Under the pieces are notes generated by a model that made no database searches, was not told where the DNA came from, and saw only the letters and a list, made by a program, of their open reading frames with translations. Below, piece by piece: positions 12,114 through 25,800 of a stretch of DNA of 64,000 bases; the first letter of the stretch is position 1, and each line of letters opens with the position of its first letter. Source of the DNA: Tetracentron sinense (taxonomy: Eukaryota; Streptophyta; Magnoliopsida; Trochodendrales; Trochodendraceae); NCBI GenBank assembly GCA_015143295.1, contig CM026564.1:10466416-10530415 (forward strand), read 5' to 3'. The translations under genes were made by a program, and so were the position numbers.

Positions 12114-12422
12114 AATCCTATAGAAATTTTCCAGATTTTTGCGTTTTCGTATTTCGGCCATAATTTTTGACTCGTTGGTCGGATTTTGACGATTCAACTT
12201 GCATTGAATTCGTCTTTCGAAAATGAACATTTTAGGCATTTTAGAATCTTCCAATTCTACTTTATTCATAGACCAAATTGTCCTCAAAGTTGACTGATCT
12301 GCAAATGGAGTTCAGTAATCCGGATTTTCAATAGATCCGACTTAGGAAATCCAACTTTTAATTCAAGTAAATGACATTAAGGCTTTAATACATGTCAAAA
12401 ATATCAGGGATGCTACACGCTT

Positions 12423-13320
12423 GGTTTCAAAAACATGCTTTTATAAAACTATTGATCTATTGGCCAAATGAAGGATTGTTGGTTTTTAGCCTTCTAGATT
12501 AACTTTAATTAATCGAGATTTTATTCTGTGTGAATTGTTGCGATCAACAAATTAATTTCACTGTGAGTGAGTTTAACCCAAGGCATTGGATCGTAGGCAT
12601 CGATCATAAGGTAAGTAGGAACAAGTGCATTAAGATTAAAATGTGTATATTGTGAGTGTTCCGTGTACGCATTCCATGATGGGTAAAATGCGTATTATCA
12701 ACCTCTTGGTAGGGCCCACATGTCACCCTAGAGTCCTGTTATTTTATGGCATTTACAGTTGGTGTAGGAAATCATTTCCAAGGAAAATTTTCCTTCAAGT
12801 GCTTGGTATCCGGATAACACACTTTATTGTAGAAAACTTCTCCCACAAATTAATATTTTCCATGGAAAATTTTTCCGTCAAATATGGAGAGAAGTTAATT
12901 CCTTGGAGAGACCCTTTACTAAGGTCTCCAAATAAAAACACGAACTCTCAAAAAAAAAAAAAAATCTTTTTTTTTCTGATAATTCTTATATGATTTTCTT
13001 TTTCTTTTTTTCTTTTTTTTTCCTTCTAGCCAAGCAGTAGAAAAATGAAGATTAGGAAAAAATATCTAGAAAAAATTTCTTTTCCATCCCATTTTCCATG
13101 CAAACAAACACAACCTAAGAGAATTTCAAACACAATTGGAAAAAGAGTAGAAGAAAAACGAGACGTAGGGATTTTAAAAGCTTTTTGGGTGTGTGCCATC
13201 TCCCATCATCAAGAGAGGAAGACAAAGTCGTGTCCTCCTTATTCACTCTAATCAAGTTTTATACAATCATAAAAGAGGTTTTCTTTAGGATAAGTAAATC
13301 CCAACAATAAGGTAGAACTA
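12423..13320. other. unassigned intergenic DNA
   Basis: AT-rich sequence with long A and T runs near 12950-13030. A short inverted repeat around TTTTCCATGGAAAA lies near 12858-12871. No gene or element end was recognised. Confidence 0.4.
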
Positions 13321-13460
13321 GGGGTGTAAACAAGCCGAGTTGAGCCGAGCTGTATAATATTCAAGCTCGGCTCTTGACATATATATGCTGGCTCGAGCTT
13401 AATTCGAGCTCTCAAATGGTAGCTCAACCTCACCTGGTCTATACATAATCGAGCTGGCAT
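13321..13460. mobile_element. hAT MITE remnant, GAGCTCGGCT family
   Basis: It starts with TAGGGGTGTAAACAAGCCGAG, the TIR type of the element at 35898, and continues with GCTCGGCTC and CGAGCTTAATTCGAGCT words. The right end is lost. A second stretch of similar words lies at 13935-14050. Confidence 0.5.
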
Positions 13461-13721
13461 TTCTTTCTATTGCCCTGCAAATGTGCTACTTGTTTCTGAT
13501 ATTAACAGCAGTGCTACTGATAAGACTTGATAAGGAATCTTCAAAGGGGGCTCAGTATCAAAGATTTAATTTGAAGAGGTCTCCTTGTAAATTATGATTA
13601 AGAAGGCATAAAAAATTCTAAAATGGTAAAGCGACCCTTTAAGTTTTACCTTACAATAAAATATCTTATAAGTTTTGATTTTTATACAAAAATTACTATT
13701 AAGGGTATTATAGGCAGAATT

Positions 13722-13930
13722 AGTCTAGGGATACTCCCAAGGTGTACTCCCAAATATACTCCCAAATCCTAACCATTTATCTCAGTTATTAAACGGTTAG
13801 GATTAGAGCTGATGTGTCATTAGAAAAGACAAAATAAGTCAACTCAAATCCTGACCTTTAGTGGTTGGTTATAAACGGTTAGGCTTAGGGAGTAGATTTG
13901 GGAGTATATTTGGGAGTACCTATAGACTGA
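13722..13930. mobile_element. short MITE with long terminal inverted repeats
   Basis: The left arm reads AGTCTAGGGATACTCCC then CAAATATACTCCCAAATCC. The right arm is its approximate reverse complement, ending GGGAGTACCTATAGACTG. Total length is about 205 bp with no ORF. No clear target duplication was seen, so the superfamily is left open. Confidence 0.6.
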
Positions 13931-14050
13931 CTCAGACATTAATCGAATCGAGTCGAGTCAAGCCGAACAATTTATGGCTTGTCTTCGGCTTGATTAACAA
14001 ACGAGTTCAAATACCCAACTCAACTTCGGCTCATCATACCTAATTAAACC

Positions 14051-15555
14051 TGAGTAGTAAGTGGGTCTACGTGGCTTCCTCTGTGCAATTTTAGGGATGC
14101 ACCAAGGGAATAGGGGGGACACGTGGCTGCCCCAGAGTAGAACTGGTAAGTGGTTTCTCCATTTTGAATCAAGGTTCATGATGTCTGCACTCCTCCTCCC
14201 ATCCGTTGGTGGATGTTTTAGAGAGAGAGTGAATGTTTTGTATTTCTTCACTTTTCCTTCCTTCGATTAATAGTACACTCATCCCTAAAATCATTAGGTT
14301 GCAAGGATTCTTCTTCTAATAGGCCAGAAATGGAAATTGAAATTAGAAGGCATTAAAAAATTACCGCAAGTCCTCTAACAAAAGATTAAAAGTTACTGTG
14401 GGAATCACGAAAATTAGGGAAAGAGGTTTGGTAGTCACCGGACACAAGGTGTTTGATTAAAAGTAACTCTATTCCTCTCCAATTTTTGTGTGACAAATGC
14501 AACCAAACAAAATAATCGATGCTACATTTTTGGGTCCTTTGGAGGAGGGGTATCGTTCTTATGGACGTAAGCGATTAGGTGTTTAATGAAATGCATTCAA
14601 GAGCAAATGCAACCTATGTTTATGATTCTTTAAGTTTAATGAAGAGCAGTGCTTAGTAGACCCATGTGTCCGTTTCATATCTTACCCCCATGTCCTCGTG
14701 TCTCTTTTAACACTCCTTTAACCCTAGTTAAGCTTAACTAAATTAAAATTAAGACTTCTTTAGAGGTGAGTGAATCTCAACCACAATAGGTGGAGTGTTT
14801 AAAATTGGGATGTGGACCAATGAGAACCTGTCATTCCGTTACAAAATGGAAACCTCGGGTACGTTAACTATTTTCCTTTAATGAAATGTCAATATAATCA
14901 GCTTTGATAATATTCCTTGATAACATTCCTTCAATAGATGATGATTGCAAATGTTTTCTCTCACCGGGCAGGACATATTATTTATTCATATCTCTATGTG
15001 GAGATGTATCAGAATCAGAGAATGATCATCAGATTTTGGGCAATTGGGTGGCCGACTGATTTGATTGCTATGTAATAGTTCAGATTTTGATATTGGGAGT
15101 GGAATGGCCACTGGGTGTGTGAGGTTTTGCTAATTTAAGCCTGAAATATAATTCTCTTACAAATTCAAGAAGTATGCCAATCTTTATTCCTATAATTTTC
15201 TCATGATTATTTTACTATAATTTGTGGATCTCAATGGCTTTTTAAAACATTTATCTTAATGCTTGGGGACTTTAGATTACATGTACGAAATCAATTGTTT
15301 TTGTCTAGAGGTTAATTCCTATTTTAATTTTTCCATATGTGCTGTTTACCAAAAATTGCACAGCCAATTTTTTGGATGAAGAATCTACAATTACACATGA
15401 CCAAGGTGATGTAAATTATAAACTTTATTACAAACAACTCAACTCTTTTCTTCTCTGTTTCTACAGGCACATCACATAAGCTGATGTCAAAATCTGTGAA
15501 TGGTTGTCAAATTTTGGGCAACTAGGTGGCCGAATGCTTTGTAATAGTTAAGATT
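14051..15555. other. unassigned intergenic DNA
   Basis: No convincing ORF, repeat end or RNA gene was recognised. Two related phrases about 440 bp apart (TTTTGGGCAATTGGGTGGCCG near 15033 and TTTTGGGCAACTAGGTGGCCG near 15510) indicate a small local duplication. Confidence 0.4.
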
Positions 15556-15559
15556 TGCA

Positions 15560-16016
15560 TGGTTCAAAAACCCAAAAACACAACTCAACTCAAAAGTTAG
15601 CCGGGCAGAATAATTCGGAAAACTCAAAAAAAAATTGACTCAATAACTCGAAAAAAAATTGCCTCGGTCGGAATATATATATATATATATATAATAGCTT
15701 GAAAAAACCTGATCAAAAAGAATTCAAAGTACGATGGTTTTACAACCTCAAACCTAAAAATTAGGTTTAACAAAAAAACTCATAGTATATTGTCTCTCTA
15801 AACCCAAAAAATATGATGCAAAAATAGTGACGTTTGAGTTTAAATTTAAAAAAATGATAAAAATACCTTTTTATGACCCGACCTAATCTGGCGAGTCAAA
15901 AAACTCGGTGAGTCACCCGAGTAACTCGACAAATAGTGTCTCATTCAAGTTTTGAGGCGACCTGACTCAAAATTCAGTCGAGTACTCTAAATTACTCGGT
16001 GACTCACCAAGTTTTT
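15560..16016. mobile_element. MITE-like element with ACTCGG/CCGAGT words
   Basis: The left end is CATGGTTCAAAAACCC and the right end is GTTTTTGAACTACA, inverted copies of each other with a few changes. Subterminal GACTC, ACTCGG and GAGTCACCCGAG words are iterated on both sides, and a (TA)n run sits inside. No clean 8-bp target duplication was found, so the ends are tentative. Confidence 0.5.
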
Positions 16017-17167
16017 GAACTACACAAATTCCTTCTCAACTAACTTAATTCGCAACTCAGTCAATATTGTTAATTGGAAAAATATTGTTAGCAAATTTTT
16101 ATTTATTATATTTTAAATTTTTTTAAGGAACAGCTTTATCAAATATTTTTCATTAGGTTTATTAACATTGCTGTACACTTTTTTCCTTACTAGTTTCAAG
16201 TCGAATTGAAGCAGCTCGTGATCTGGCCCAGCTCATTGACAGCCCTACTTACAACACCCCCACCCCCCCCCCCCAAGGCTGCATTACTGTTATATTCAAA
16301 CCCTCCTTCCCAAAATCAATACCCTAAATTAAGAAAAGACAACCCGTACAGATCCTGCGACATTCCAAACTTATATAATACTTGGGAGTCTTTTACTTTA
16401 TCCAAAACATTCAGACACAAAGAAACAGTCTTTTGTTTCTTTGGTTGAGATTTTGCAGATTTTAAAATAGCTTTTACAATCCATTTTTTTTACATGAACA
16501 TTGAGATAAATTTCCCATTTGAACATAATAATTCATTTTTATTATTAGAATTCTTATACAAATATTTGTTTATATGAGCAAAATCAGTGAAGCACTAGTC
16601 AAAGCATGTTGTAATTTTATTCTCGTTTTTTGTAATAGAACTATTGAAATTTTAATTTTTTTTATTTTTTATAAACCCAACAAAATTACTTCTAACAACT
16701 GCAAATCAAACGCAAGTTTTGATTTTTAGGGTTTTAAAAAGTTATTTCTTGCATGTGTAAACCAAAAGCTATTTCCCCATCCGAATGACTTTGCCAGATT
16801 TCGCTTCCTGCCAATTAACTCCTGAAGAAGTTTTTTTCTCCTCCAAAAAGCCCATCCAAACAAGCTCTTAATGTTGCAATTTGGACATTGGTCATGCATG
16901 GGCCTTTCCCCTTGCAAATTGTAAATGGCAAAATTAGTTATATGTTTACATATAGATTAGTCTATTTCCGTATATCAAGGATTAGATACAGAAGGATGCT
17001 ATTACGATTTTATCAACCATCAAAGTATTTGACTGTAGATTTCTTCTATAGAGTGGATTATATATGTAAGGTGGATAAGATCTCCAGAAGAAGGAAACTG
17101 GATATATTGTTATCTTTTGGGAAGTCATTCACCATGAATTCAACCCTTTTTGTGATTGCATGGGACC
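16017..17167. other. unassigned DNA downstream of the host gene
   Basis: This lies 3' of the minus-strand gene's stop codon and should include its 3' UTR. A poly(C) run lies near 16258-16276. No other gene or element was recognised. Confidence 0.35.
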
Positions 17168-17337
17168 CTAGTGGGTGAGCGCTGGAAGTACCTTGGCTTG
17201 GCTAACCATTCTGCGTAATTTGCTCAACATTTGTTCTGCAGCTGATTCCCTTGCTTCACGCGGATCAGCTTGCGAGTCCCCAGCACATGAACAGTCAAAG
17301 TCCATCCCTTGCATTGTTATAGTGGCTTGGAATCCTC
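17168..17337 (-). CDS. host gene exon 8 (last coding exon)
   Basis: The acceptor is CCCTTTTATAG and the exon ends in TAG at 17168-17170. It encodes GGFQATITMQGMDFDCSC, then DPREARESAAEQMLSKLRRM. These are strand 2, strand 3 and the last helix of a double-stranded-RNA-binding-like fold; the Ala-rich helix is the typical conserved end of such domains. The phase (two bases completing a Gly codon) matches exon 7. A possible donor (AAG then GTACTTCC) near 17190 leaves a chance of a further exon. Confidence 0.75.
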
Positions 17338-20300
17338 CTATAAAAGGGATTAATGCACTGCATTAGTTGGTCTGCACAAGTTTGATTCCAATACCCCTTC
17401 ATACTGCAAGTTTGGGGAAGTAGATGTCCACAACTGAAAAAGAAGGCTCGAGAAAACACCTCAAAATTCGTCAATTGCAAAATAAACAGAACATGATTGA
17501 CCACAAGTAAGAACGGAGATTTCAGGAATTGTAAGGTCAACATTCGATGGGCTTGACAAGATGACCAACGATGTCCAAAATCAACCCAATAATACGATGT
17601 CAAACCATGCAATTTGATGCAACTTTTAGAGTCATTTGTAGCATGGTTAGTAATTAATGCGATGCAGCATATGGTTACAATTATCTGATTGGGATGATCT
17701 TGAAAAAGAGATCTAGCCCATCATCAGGTTTCATTGCACCAAACATTTGTAAATTTCATCATTCTCAAATGAGAGTTCCCTGATCTTACCATTTGATGGG
17801 TATACATTATATCTTGGTAATATCCAATTGTTCTCATAACATGTATCATCCAACTCCTGCTAAACAAGAAAATGATTGTCGATCAGCATATGTATTTTGT
17901 ACAACATAATCTCTTTGTAATATCCAATAGTTCTCTTAACAAATGTCAGCCAACTTCTGATAAACAATAAAATATTCTCTGCTTGTCATGTGTAAAAGAA
18001 CAATTTGTACAACACAATCTTATTCTAAGAATTATAGAAAAACAAGCATAGCAGATTCAACGCTCAAATATGAATACAAAATAAAAGAGAACATATATAG
18101 AATTCTTTTTAGTTTTTCTGTAGGCACCGGCACTTTCAGACTACTGGACGCTTCCCAAAACCCCTACATATAAATTGCAAAAATAGTTGCATAGAGACAT
18201 GAGAAAAGAGTTACAAGTGTGTCCGGCTGCATGAATTGGACTGAGTCTGACAAAATAACAACTTATCTGACTGTTTCACATGGAAATATGATGATGGATA
18301 TGCTATCCATAAAACAGTGCACTTATTACGCATATTTCTTGGAGAAGCATTTTCCACTTTTCTAGGAAAAATTGATGCTCATTCAAGAAAATCACTGCCT
18401 TCTTCCTGACACCAAACAACTGTGTTGTGTTTGTATGATTTAATGGGACCCTTTGAGGAGCTACTGATAAAGGGTGCTAATGTTCTGCATGTAGATGATA
18501 TCTAGATAAAACAAAGGGTACCCTTGCAAGACAACTGACAATGGACATCCACATTTAAATAATATAACGATATTTACCCATTACCCTTAAGGGACAACTA
18601 ACAATCGACTTCCACATTTAAATAACACAATGATTTTTTTTAGTAAGTCATATGAATATAAAATGGAGAGGAAAGTACTGATTGAAAGGGAAAAAACAAA
18701 ACAGGAATATTATTGTTAAGATAAAAGTAATGCCACCAAAATATTAGGGGACTTGCCTGACATGGATTTCGTAGATTGAGGATGGCCTCAGATAATCTCT
18801 TCCTCTTGACAATTTGTGGTGAAAGCCGTTCTTCAGAATGTAGATAGGCCCCAATCTGAGTTTGGGTAGCACCTCTTGAGCATGCATCATTACAACCTTC
18901 TATAATGATCTTTAATACCAACTCATCTTCGGCGCCTATAAGAGATCAGAAGGAATCATTAAAATGTAAGTCTACATTCCTGTGTGATGGATATGTGAAT
19001 CGATCAACTTAAAATTTTATTTTCAGTTTCAATTGGTCAACTCCAAAACTATACAACACGGTCGTTGAAGGAAATCCAATTGGGTTGGCCAAAGAGCAGT
19101 TCTGAGGATGTACAGGCAGCCTAGATCCTCCAAAATATGAATCCTACACTTGGAAGTCACAGCTTAAATATGAAGCTCTACAAGCAATCCCCACTCACCA
19201 AAGAAGAGTGCTTCTTTTGAATGGCGAGAAAATACATGGGTGAGACTCCAAAATATGAATCAGATTTCAATGTTCAGACAATTAGGAATGTCCAAGCAGT
19301 CAGGGTTTGGCCAAACCTAAACATTGCTCCAATATTCAGACAGTTAAAATTGATGGCCGCATTTTTTAAATGGACATCATGTTTAGGTGGTGGAACCTAA
19401 ATTCCACACCCTTTCCATACAAGTACATAATATACAAATACTATTCATATATGTATGTGTATAAATTAGGAGGAAATCACCCCCATGACTCACCCCAATT
19501 CTCAAACAGGTTCTGGAATAGAAGACCTACTAGAGGCCCAATGTATGGTGACAGGCCTAAATGCAACTTGTGACAGTTTCCCCTTTTAAGCCTGGTCCAT
19601 ATTAGTTATATGATATTATATACATCGATTGCTATATGCAGTGTTACCCAGGCACGTGGCACGGGTGCCAAGTGTCCAAGTGTCTAGAGGTGTTCGGCAC
19701 AGCAAAGTCTAGAAGAAGAAGAAGAAGAAGAAGAAGAAGAAATTAGCAAACCAAATAACTAATATGCGAGTATGATGACGCGTCAATATAAAATACACAA
19801 GTCATAGAAACTAAGCAGAATTCACTAGTAATAACATTAAGTTAAAAGAGTTCAGAGAACTTTATCATTAAACTCGTAACTTTATTAGTCTTCTATTATT
19901 TCTCCACATGCTGATCACAAATTGATATGTTCTCTAATTGTCTCTAACTTCTCAAGGACACAATGAAAAACAATAGACATTAGAATCACACTTGCATGAA
20001 AAAATGGTGGGAAGATCACTTCCCATGAATCTCGCTTCCAACCAAGGTTTTAAATTTCGTTGAAATTTCGTGAAAGATCAGTTTTGTCCAACCCTAACGA
20101 CATCAATACAGAGTGGATTTTTGAAAACACAATTTCGGCCAAAATTTCGGAAATTTCAGGTCAAATTTTGGATTTCAGAGATTTCGGAATTTTATTTTTA
20201 AATAGGTTTTTTTATTTTTTTTTAATTAAAATTCCAAGATAGTCCGAAATATTTCGATATTTTTATTGAAATTTCGGAAATTCATATATTAATTTTAAAA

Positions 20301-22847
20301 ATAAAATAATTATTATTATATAAATATATAAATTGTTAATAAAATATTAGTTTTTAACCTATATATACTTAATAAAATATTAATAAATCGGAATCCGAAA
20401 TTTTGCTGAGATCCTGCAAATTTTGAGATTTCGGTTCAGGTTGGCTAACCGAAATCACTGGAAATTTCAAACCTTGCTTCCAACACGTCCCATTTAATAA
20501 TCAAAGGGGGCTATGCATGTGGAATATGATGGAATAGATCTGACTAACCTAGGTTGTAGACCTTGAGCAAACATCATTGGGTTGGAACCTTCTTGGTAAA
20601 TGATTGCCAAAAAATAGTGTGCCTCTACAACCTAAAACGTACATGAATACCATTAGATTTTTTAATGGGATTTTAAGAGTAAATTTTATTATTTAAATTA
20701 ATTTATTCAAACCCAAGAACACAACATTCAAATTGGATAGTTTTCATACAAGATCCACCATAGTCTAAGGTGCCTAGTTCCGCAATCATATCTCAAATAA
20801 GGCAAAATATATCTAACGGTTGTCCATACTAATATAAGGGGAGTAAGGCAGCCCATATCCCATTTGTCATTCTCATTTTCCAATGATTTTCTTAGCATCG
20901 CTTTCTACTTCTCACTATGGTAACTATGATTAGAATACCTACTGGCTAAATGTTGCTTCAATCGGGTTAATCCACCACCGTTGAACCAGGCTACCATCCA
21001 ATATCATTAGACTGGTTTCTTAGTAACTAAGAAATGAGTTATATGACATGTGACATGGATAAAATTTTCACATAACTACAACTTGATCCAAAAATAATTA
21101 ATGAAAATTTCCTAAGCAAAATGAGATCATCCATAGACCCATGGAAATAAAAATTGCTAAAACCAATATCAAACAAGCGATATGTATAGGTTTCGGTAAC
21201 TCCCTGTACGATATTTATACTGATACGAAACGAGCAATACAAACCGTTTGTTAGCTATTTATGATTTCATTCATTGTATAATTGTAATTTTGTTTGCTAC
21301 TTTGTCTGAGTCACTTCCCATGACTTTATATTTAGTTCTTACAACTAATTTTATTTTATTTTAAATTTAATTTGATTTTTTTAAAGTATCACCCAAAATA
21401 CATAGTTTTTTCTTCTAAAAAAATATTATTGTTGGTTTAAAATTCAAAATAAATAAATAAAATCCAAAAAGTAGGGTTAGTCCATGGATGTGATCGAAGA
21501 CAATTTGTCTTGCCATTATCCAAACTGAAGATCAACTAGCAATTTCTTTTTGAAAGGTCGTTGCTTCAACACGTCAGCATGAGTTTATTGGCAAGTTTGG
21601 CATGTTAGTTATCTATGCCCCGCTTGAGGAGTATTGCAATGAGTCGTTTAAATAAGCCCATTTACCTCCTTACTAATTACTATTCAGTTACTATATTGTT
21701 AGGTATTGTCTATCGTCTTTCATGCACTTAAGGGTATTTATGACCTTTTATCTTATTAGTGATATAAAAGGATATCTAAAGGGCTTGGAAACATAATTTC
21801 AAACCCTATTCCTATCTCATTCTTTCTCTTCCCTTCTACAAAATCCTATGTATCAAACCCAGATTTTCTACTATTAAATTTTAATAATTTTTTCATATTT
21901 TTTTCACATTTTTAACTACAAAACAGTGGAGGTGATACAGGTTGACTGTAACAGCTGAAATAATTACGTTATACAGTTACGTGAAGGATTCGGTCAGACC
22001 CGGTACGCAAACAGAAACTGTTATTTAAAACCTTGCAAGGTAATCCAAAGTCCAAACAGGTAGTTAGAATGAAATTGTGAGCTGACCATCAGATCCTAAG
22101 GGCCTTTCGTTTCACAATAAAAGTGATGCTAGAAAATAAACTTTGAGAAAAGAAAGTTACTTTTCATATGTGTGTTCGGTACTTCGGTTCATAAGAAAAT
22201 GTTGGAAGAAAATTGTTATTTTCTTTTCCGGGGATGTGTTTAGTTTGCAAGAAAGTTAGATGGAAAGTGTATGGAAAAGTAATTACTTTCTCAAGTGCCC
22301 ACGTTGAATCTCCATATTTATATGTTGAAGCATGGTTACTCGGCCAGGTTTCAAGCCGAGTCACCAGGAAAACTTGGAAAGGCCATAAATAAACGAGTTT
22401 TTCGGTCGACTCAGGAGTCAACCCGACCCGGTAGACTCACCCGACTTGCCAAGTTATTTAATGTTTTTTTTATTTCAAACACTCCCCCAATATAAAACAC
22501 GATAGAGGGCAGAAACAAGAAAGAGGGGAGGGGAGGGGAGGGGAGGGGGTGTTAGGGCACAGAACATGCGTCTCTCCCAAAACCTCACTCTATCATTCTT
22601 CCTCAGTGATCAGCTACCGGCGATCAAGTTTCCGGCTATCGATATGTCCTTTTCCCTCTCTCTCTTCTCTCTTCCCTCTCCCTTGGCGATCAGCTACTCG
22701 ACGAGTCTACCATTAGGGTGTCGTTCTCACCTGCGTGACTCTCGATCAGACCATGGTGAAGTTTCGAGCATCAAGTTCAATACTCTGTGTGTATAGCTCG
22801 AGCAATCCCTTCACTCTCCTCTGGTCTCTCCCTCGTCCATCCCCTCT

Positions 22848-22884
<37 letters not shown>

Positions 22885-25800
22885 CATCTCCTTTATTTTC
22901 TCTCTTCTTTGAGTTCTTTAGCTCTCTTGTAAATGTTTTCTCTCACATCTTCAAACCCCTTTACCATGCAATCTTCCATTGCCATGCAAGCCATTTACAT
23001 ATCAATCGAGGTGTTTTTATTTGAGAATAATGAGTGGAGAATGACATTTTATTGTCGTTCTGTAACATTAATTTTTTTTATAGGTAATCAACATTCCAAT
23101 ATTTTTTTACATCTCCATCCCTCAAAACTTCCTTTTGATTGAGGTGCTGACAATTTTTTTTCATTGCCTTCTTTATCTTTTCTTATTTTGATTTTTCTTT
23201 TTCTCCTCTGTTTGCTTTGCAGTGAAATTGTCCTCCAGTTGCATCCCCATCCTCTTCAGTTTATCACCTCTCCCCTAGCCAAGTATTCTATTGAGACCTG
23301 CAATTAGAATAATTAATTATTTATGATTTCGCTGAAATGTTGAATTTATAAATCACAGAAACATACGACTTCATAGTTCTTAGTTCATTGTGAAATTATA
23401 AATCACAACAATTAATTATAGAGACATGCATGTAGACTGTAGAGTGTATTGTAGACTTCATAGTTCATGCTTTAAGTTTTATCATTAATTATTAATTTTA
23501 AGATTTTTAATATATATATATATATATATATACTTCTCATTTTAGGTATATTTTATGATTAATTTTTATTTTTATAGCATATATCTATATAATAAATATT
23601 TAAAAAATATCATATTTGTCCGAGTTTTAGGTATCATTGCTCGGACGAGTTTTGACCGAGTTTTCGAGTCGACTCTACTCGACAAGGTTTCGAGTTGAGT
23701 CGAGTTTTAGGGTTTTAAAACATTGTGTTGAAGTAACCAATGATATGACCTTTGGAAAGGATAACTTGGGACACTAAATTTTAACAAAATTTGTGCCTTT
23801 CTTTTCTAGCAAAATAATCACCCTTCGGCTGAAAAATGTTTCGATGGAAAATGCAAGAAAATTTGCACTGTTTAGAAAGTGTTTCTTGAGAAAACCCAGC
23901 TTTCTCACAAACTGAACAGGTGGAAAGGCGATTTTCTCAAGAAAACACACTTTCCACCAGACTGGACCCTGAAAGCATATTTTAAGATGTCCAGGTTGTT
24001 ACTTCTTGAGTATATTTCCCTTATGCTAAAGCCATCTACAAAGGTATAGCATCAGAGGGAAATTGTATCCAGAACTGACAGTATATGTACAATGCTAAAT
24101 ACGGTGTAATAGCATATACTTATTCATCAAAGGAGAATGCTATAAGAATGTGATTGTGTCTAGTCCAGTAATTGGCATAAAATGCTGGACCATTGTATGT
24201 GTTTCATCTCAAGGACTAATTTTCAAAATAATATTAAAACAACTCTACTCTTCCATTTTGAGCGAAGTCCTGCTATATTAGAATCAAACTGGTTCTAGTC
24301 ACATAGTATGTTAGAATACCCTCACCCATATGTGCCCTATGACATTGCATGTCATGAAGATAAAATAGAGAACAAGAAACACGAAAGCAAAATTAGAGAT
24401 CATAAGAGAGCGAATCAAACCACTTAAAATTGTTTGAAGGTTTTTATCACATCGAGCGATCTCATCTTCTGTGTCGCGTTGTTGACGAGTCTGCAAAGAA
24501 AAACAAGGATCAACACAGCGTATCTTTTCCGGGTCTTAAATAGGAAGACATATATCTATGGTTTGTGACTATGACAGCAATCTAAAAGTGAAAAATCATG
24601 GCAATGGCAATAGCAATGGCAATGGCAATGGCAATGGCAAAACCGGAGCAGCACACCATTTGATAGGTCCCAGTAGAGCAACTTAGGACAAATCAAACCA
24701 ATTGGATGATTGTCAACATCCAATCAACAACTTTTAAAGGATCGTCTGAATAGTTCAATATGACCCTAAAGAAAATCTTGGAGATTTGGATGGCTATAAT
24801 CATCTGATTACTAGACCTCATACCGGCACAGGCATCATGCTTCAAGTTATGCCATTTATAGAAAGCAAATACATTTGATCGTATTTGAACTCTCTTGGCA
24901 CATTCATAAGTTCCAATGATATAGCCATAATAAAAGTACATACCAATTTATCCCGTTTCTCAAGAAGAACTCTCATGGCAGTCTGTAATAATTCATTCCC
25001 CTTTGAAGCCATTATAACTTGTGTTTTCTCCTGATTTCTAGAGTTGGACTTGAAAGGGGGCAGAGGAAGATCTCCTGTGGGCATTCCATCTTGACTTGAC
25101 GAGCCAATGGTGCAGCTATCATTTCCACCAGCAATCTTTGCACCTATACATTCATTACTGCATGGTTTCATCACTGAATCAACCAAATCTCCTGTAGGTG
25201 TTTCCTCTTGACCTGACGAGCCAATGTTGCAGCTGTCATTTCCACCAACCATCTTTGAATCTATATATTCGTTACTGCATGGCTTCACCGCTGAATAAAC
25301 CATCTCTGCCTGCATACCCATTGAAGGCTTTCAAATGACATAGAAATAGAGAGAAAAAAAAAAGAAGAATTATTGATAATAAAAATATCATCACTGAATC
25401 AAGCATCTCTGCCTACATACCCATCGAAGGCTTTCAAATGACTTTCAAATAGAGAGAGAAGAAGAATTATAAGAGGTTGGTTTCCTGGACCTATAGTTTA
25501 GGCTTCTTCTCTGCACCTATGAGGATTCTTTCATCATCATCATCATCATCAATGCCTCATCCCAAGTATTCGGGATTGGCAACACAAATCCTGTTCACCA
25601 TTCCGTTCTATTGAAAGTCATAACTTCAGTTAAATCATGTGTTATCGAATCTTTTTTCACTAACTCCATCCACCTATGAGGATATTTTTACATGTATTAT
25701 ATATTTTCATCATGTATTATATATGTTCATCAATGTTTTAGCAGCATGGGCATTCCAATTAAACTAGTAAACCTCGTAGTTTATTATGCGTGTTTACAAT

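Larger units (their letters stand above)
10339..12417 (-). mobile_element. complete solo LTR (Ty3/gypsy type, 2.08 kb)
   Basis: The ends are TGTCGCGACCC and GGGATGCTACA, that is TG to CA on either strand. CGCTT is present directly before (10334-10338) and after (12418-12422) as a perfect 5-bp target duplication. No internal region is present, so this is an LTR left by recombination between two LTRs. It shares the segment with the CGATCG palindromes with the LTR at 1-2277, where a minus-strand TATA box suggests minus-strand orientation. Confidence 0.85.
18936..24420 (-). other. host intron (5.5 kb) with MITEs
   Basis: It contains an exact hAT MITE (20043-20476) and a larger hAT element (22331-23725) nested in an older repeat. 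A possible TIR of another element (CAGTGTTACCCAGGC) lies near 19639. A promoter-like stretch with a TATAAAAGG word lies near 21764. The interval 19743-20034 shows nothing recognisable. Confidence 0.6.

Noticed and set aside
22566..22932. Ser/Leu-rich small proteins upstream of the CT tract
   Set aside because: They are low-complexity translations of pyrimidine-rich DNA inside a hAT element.
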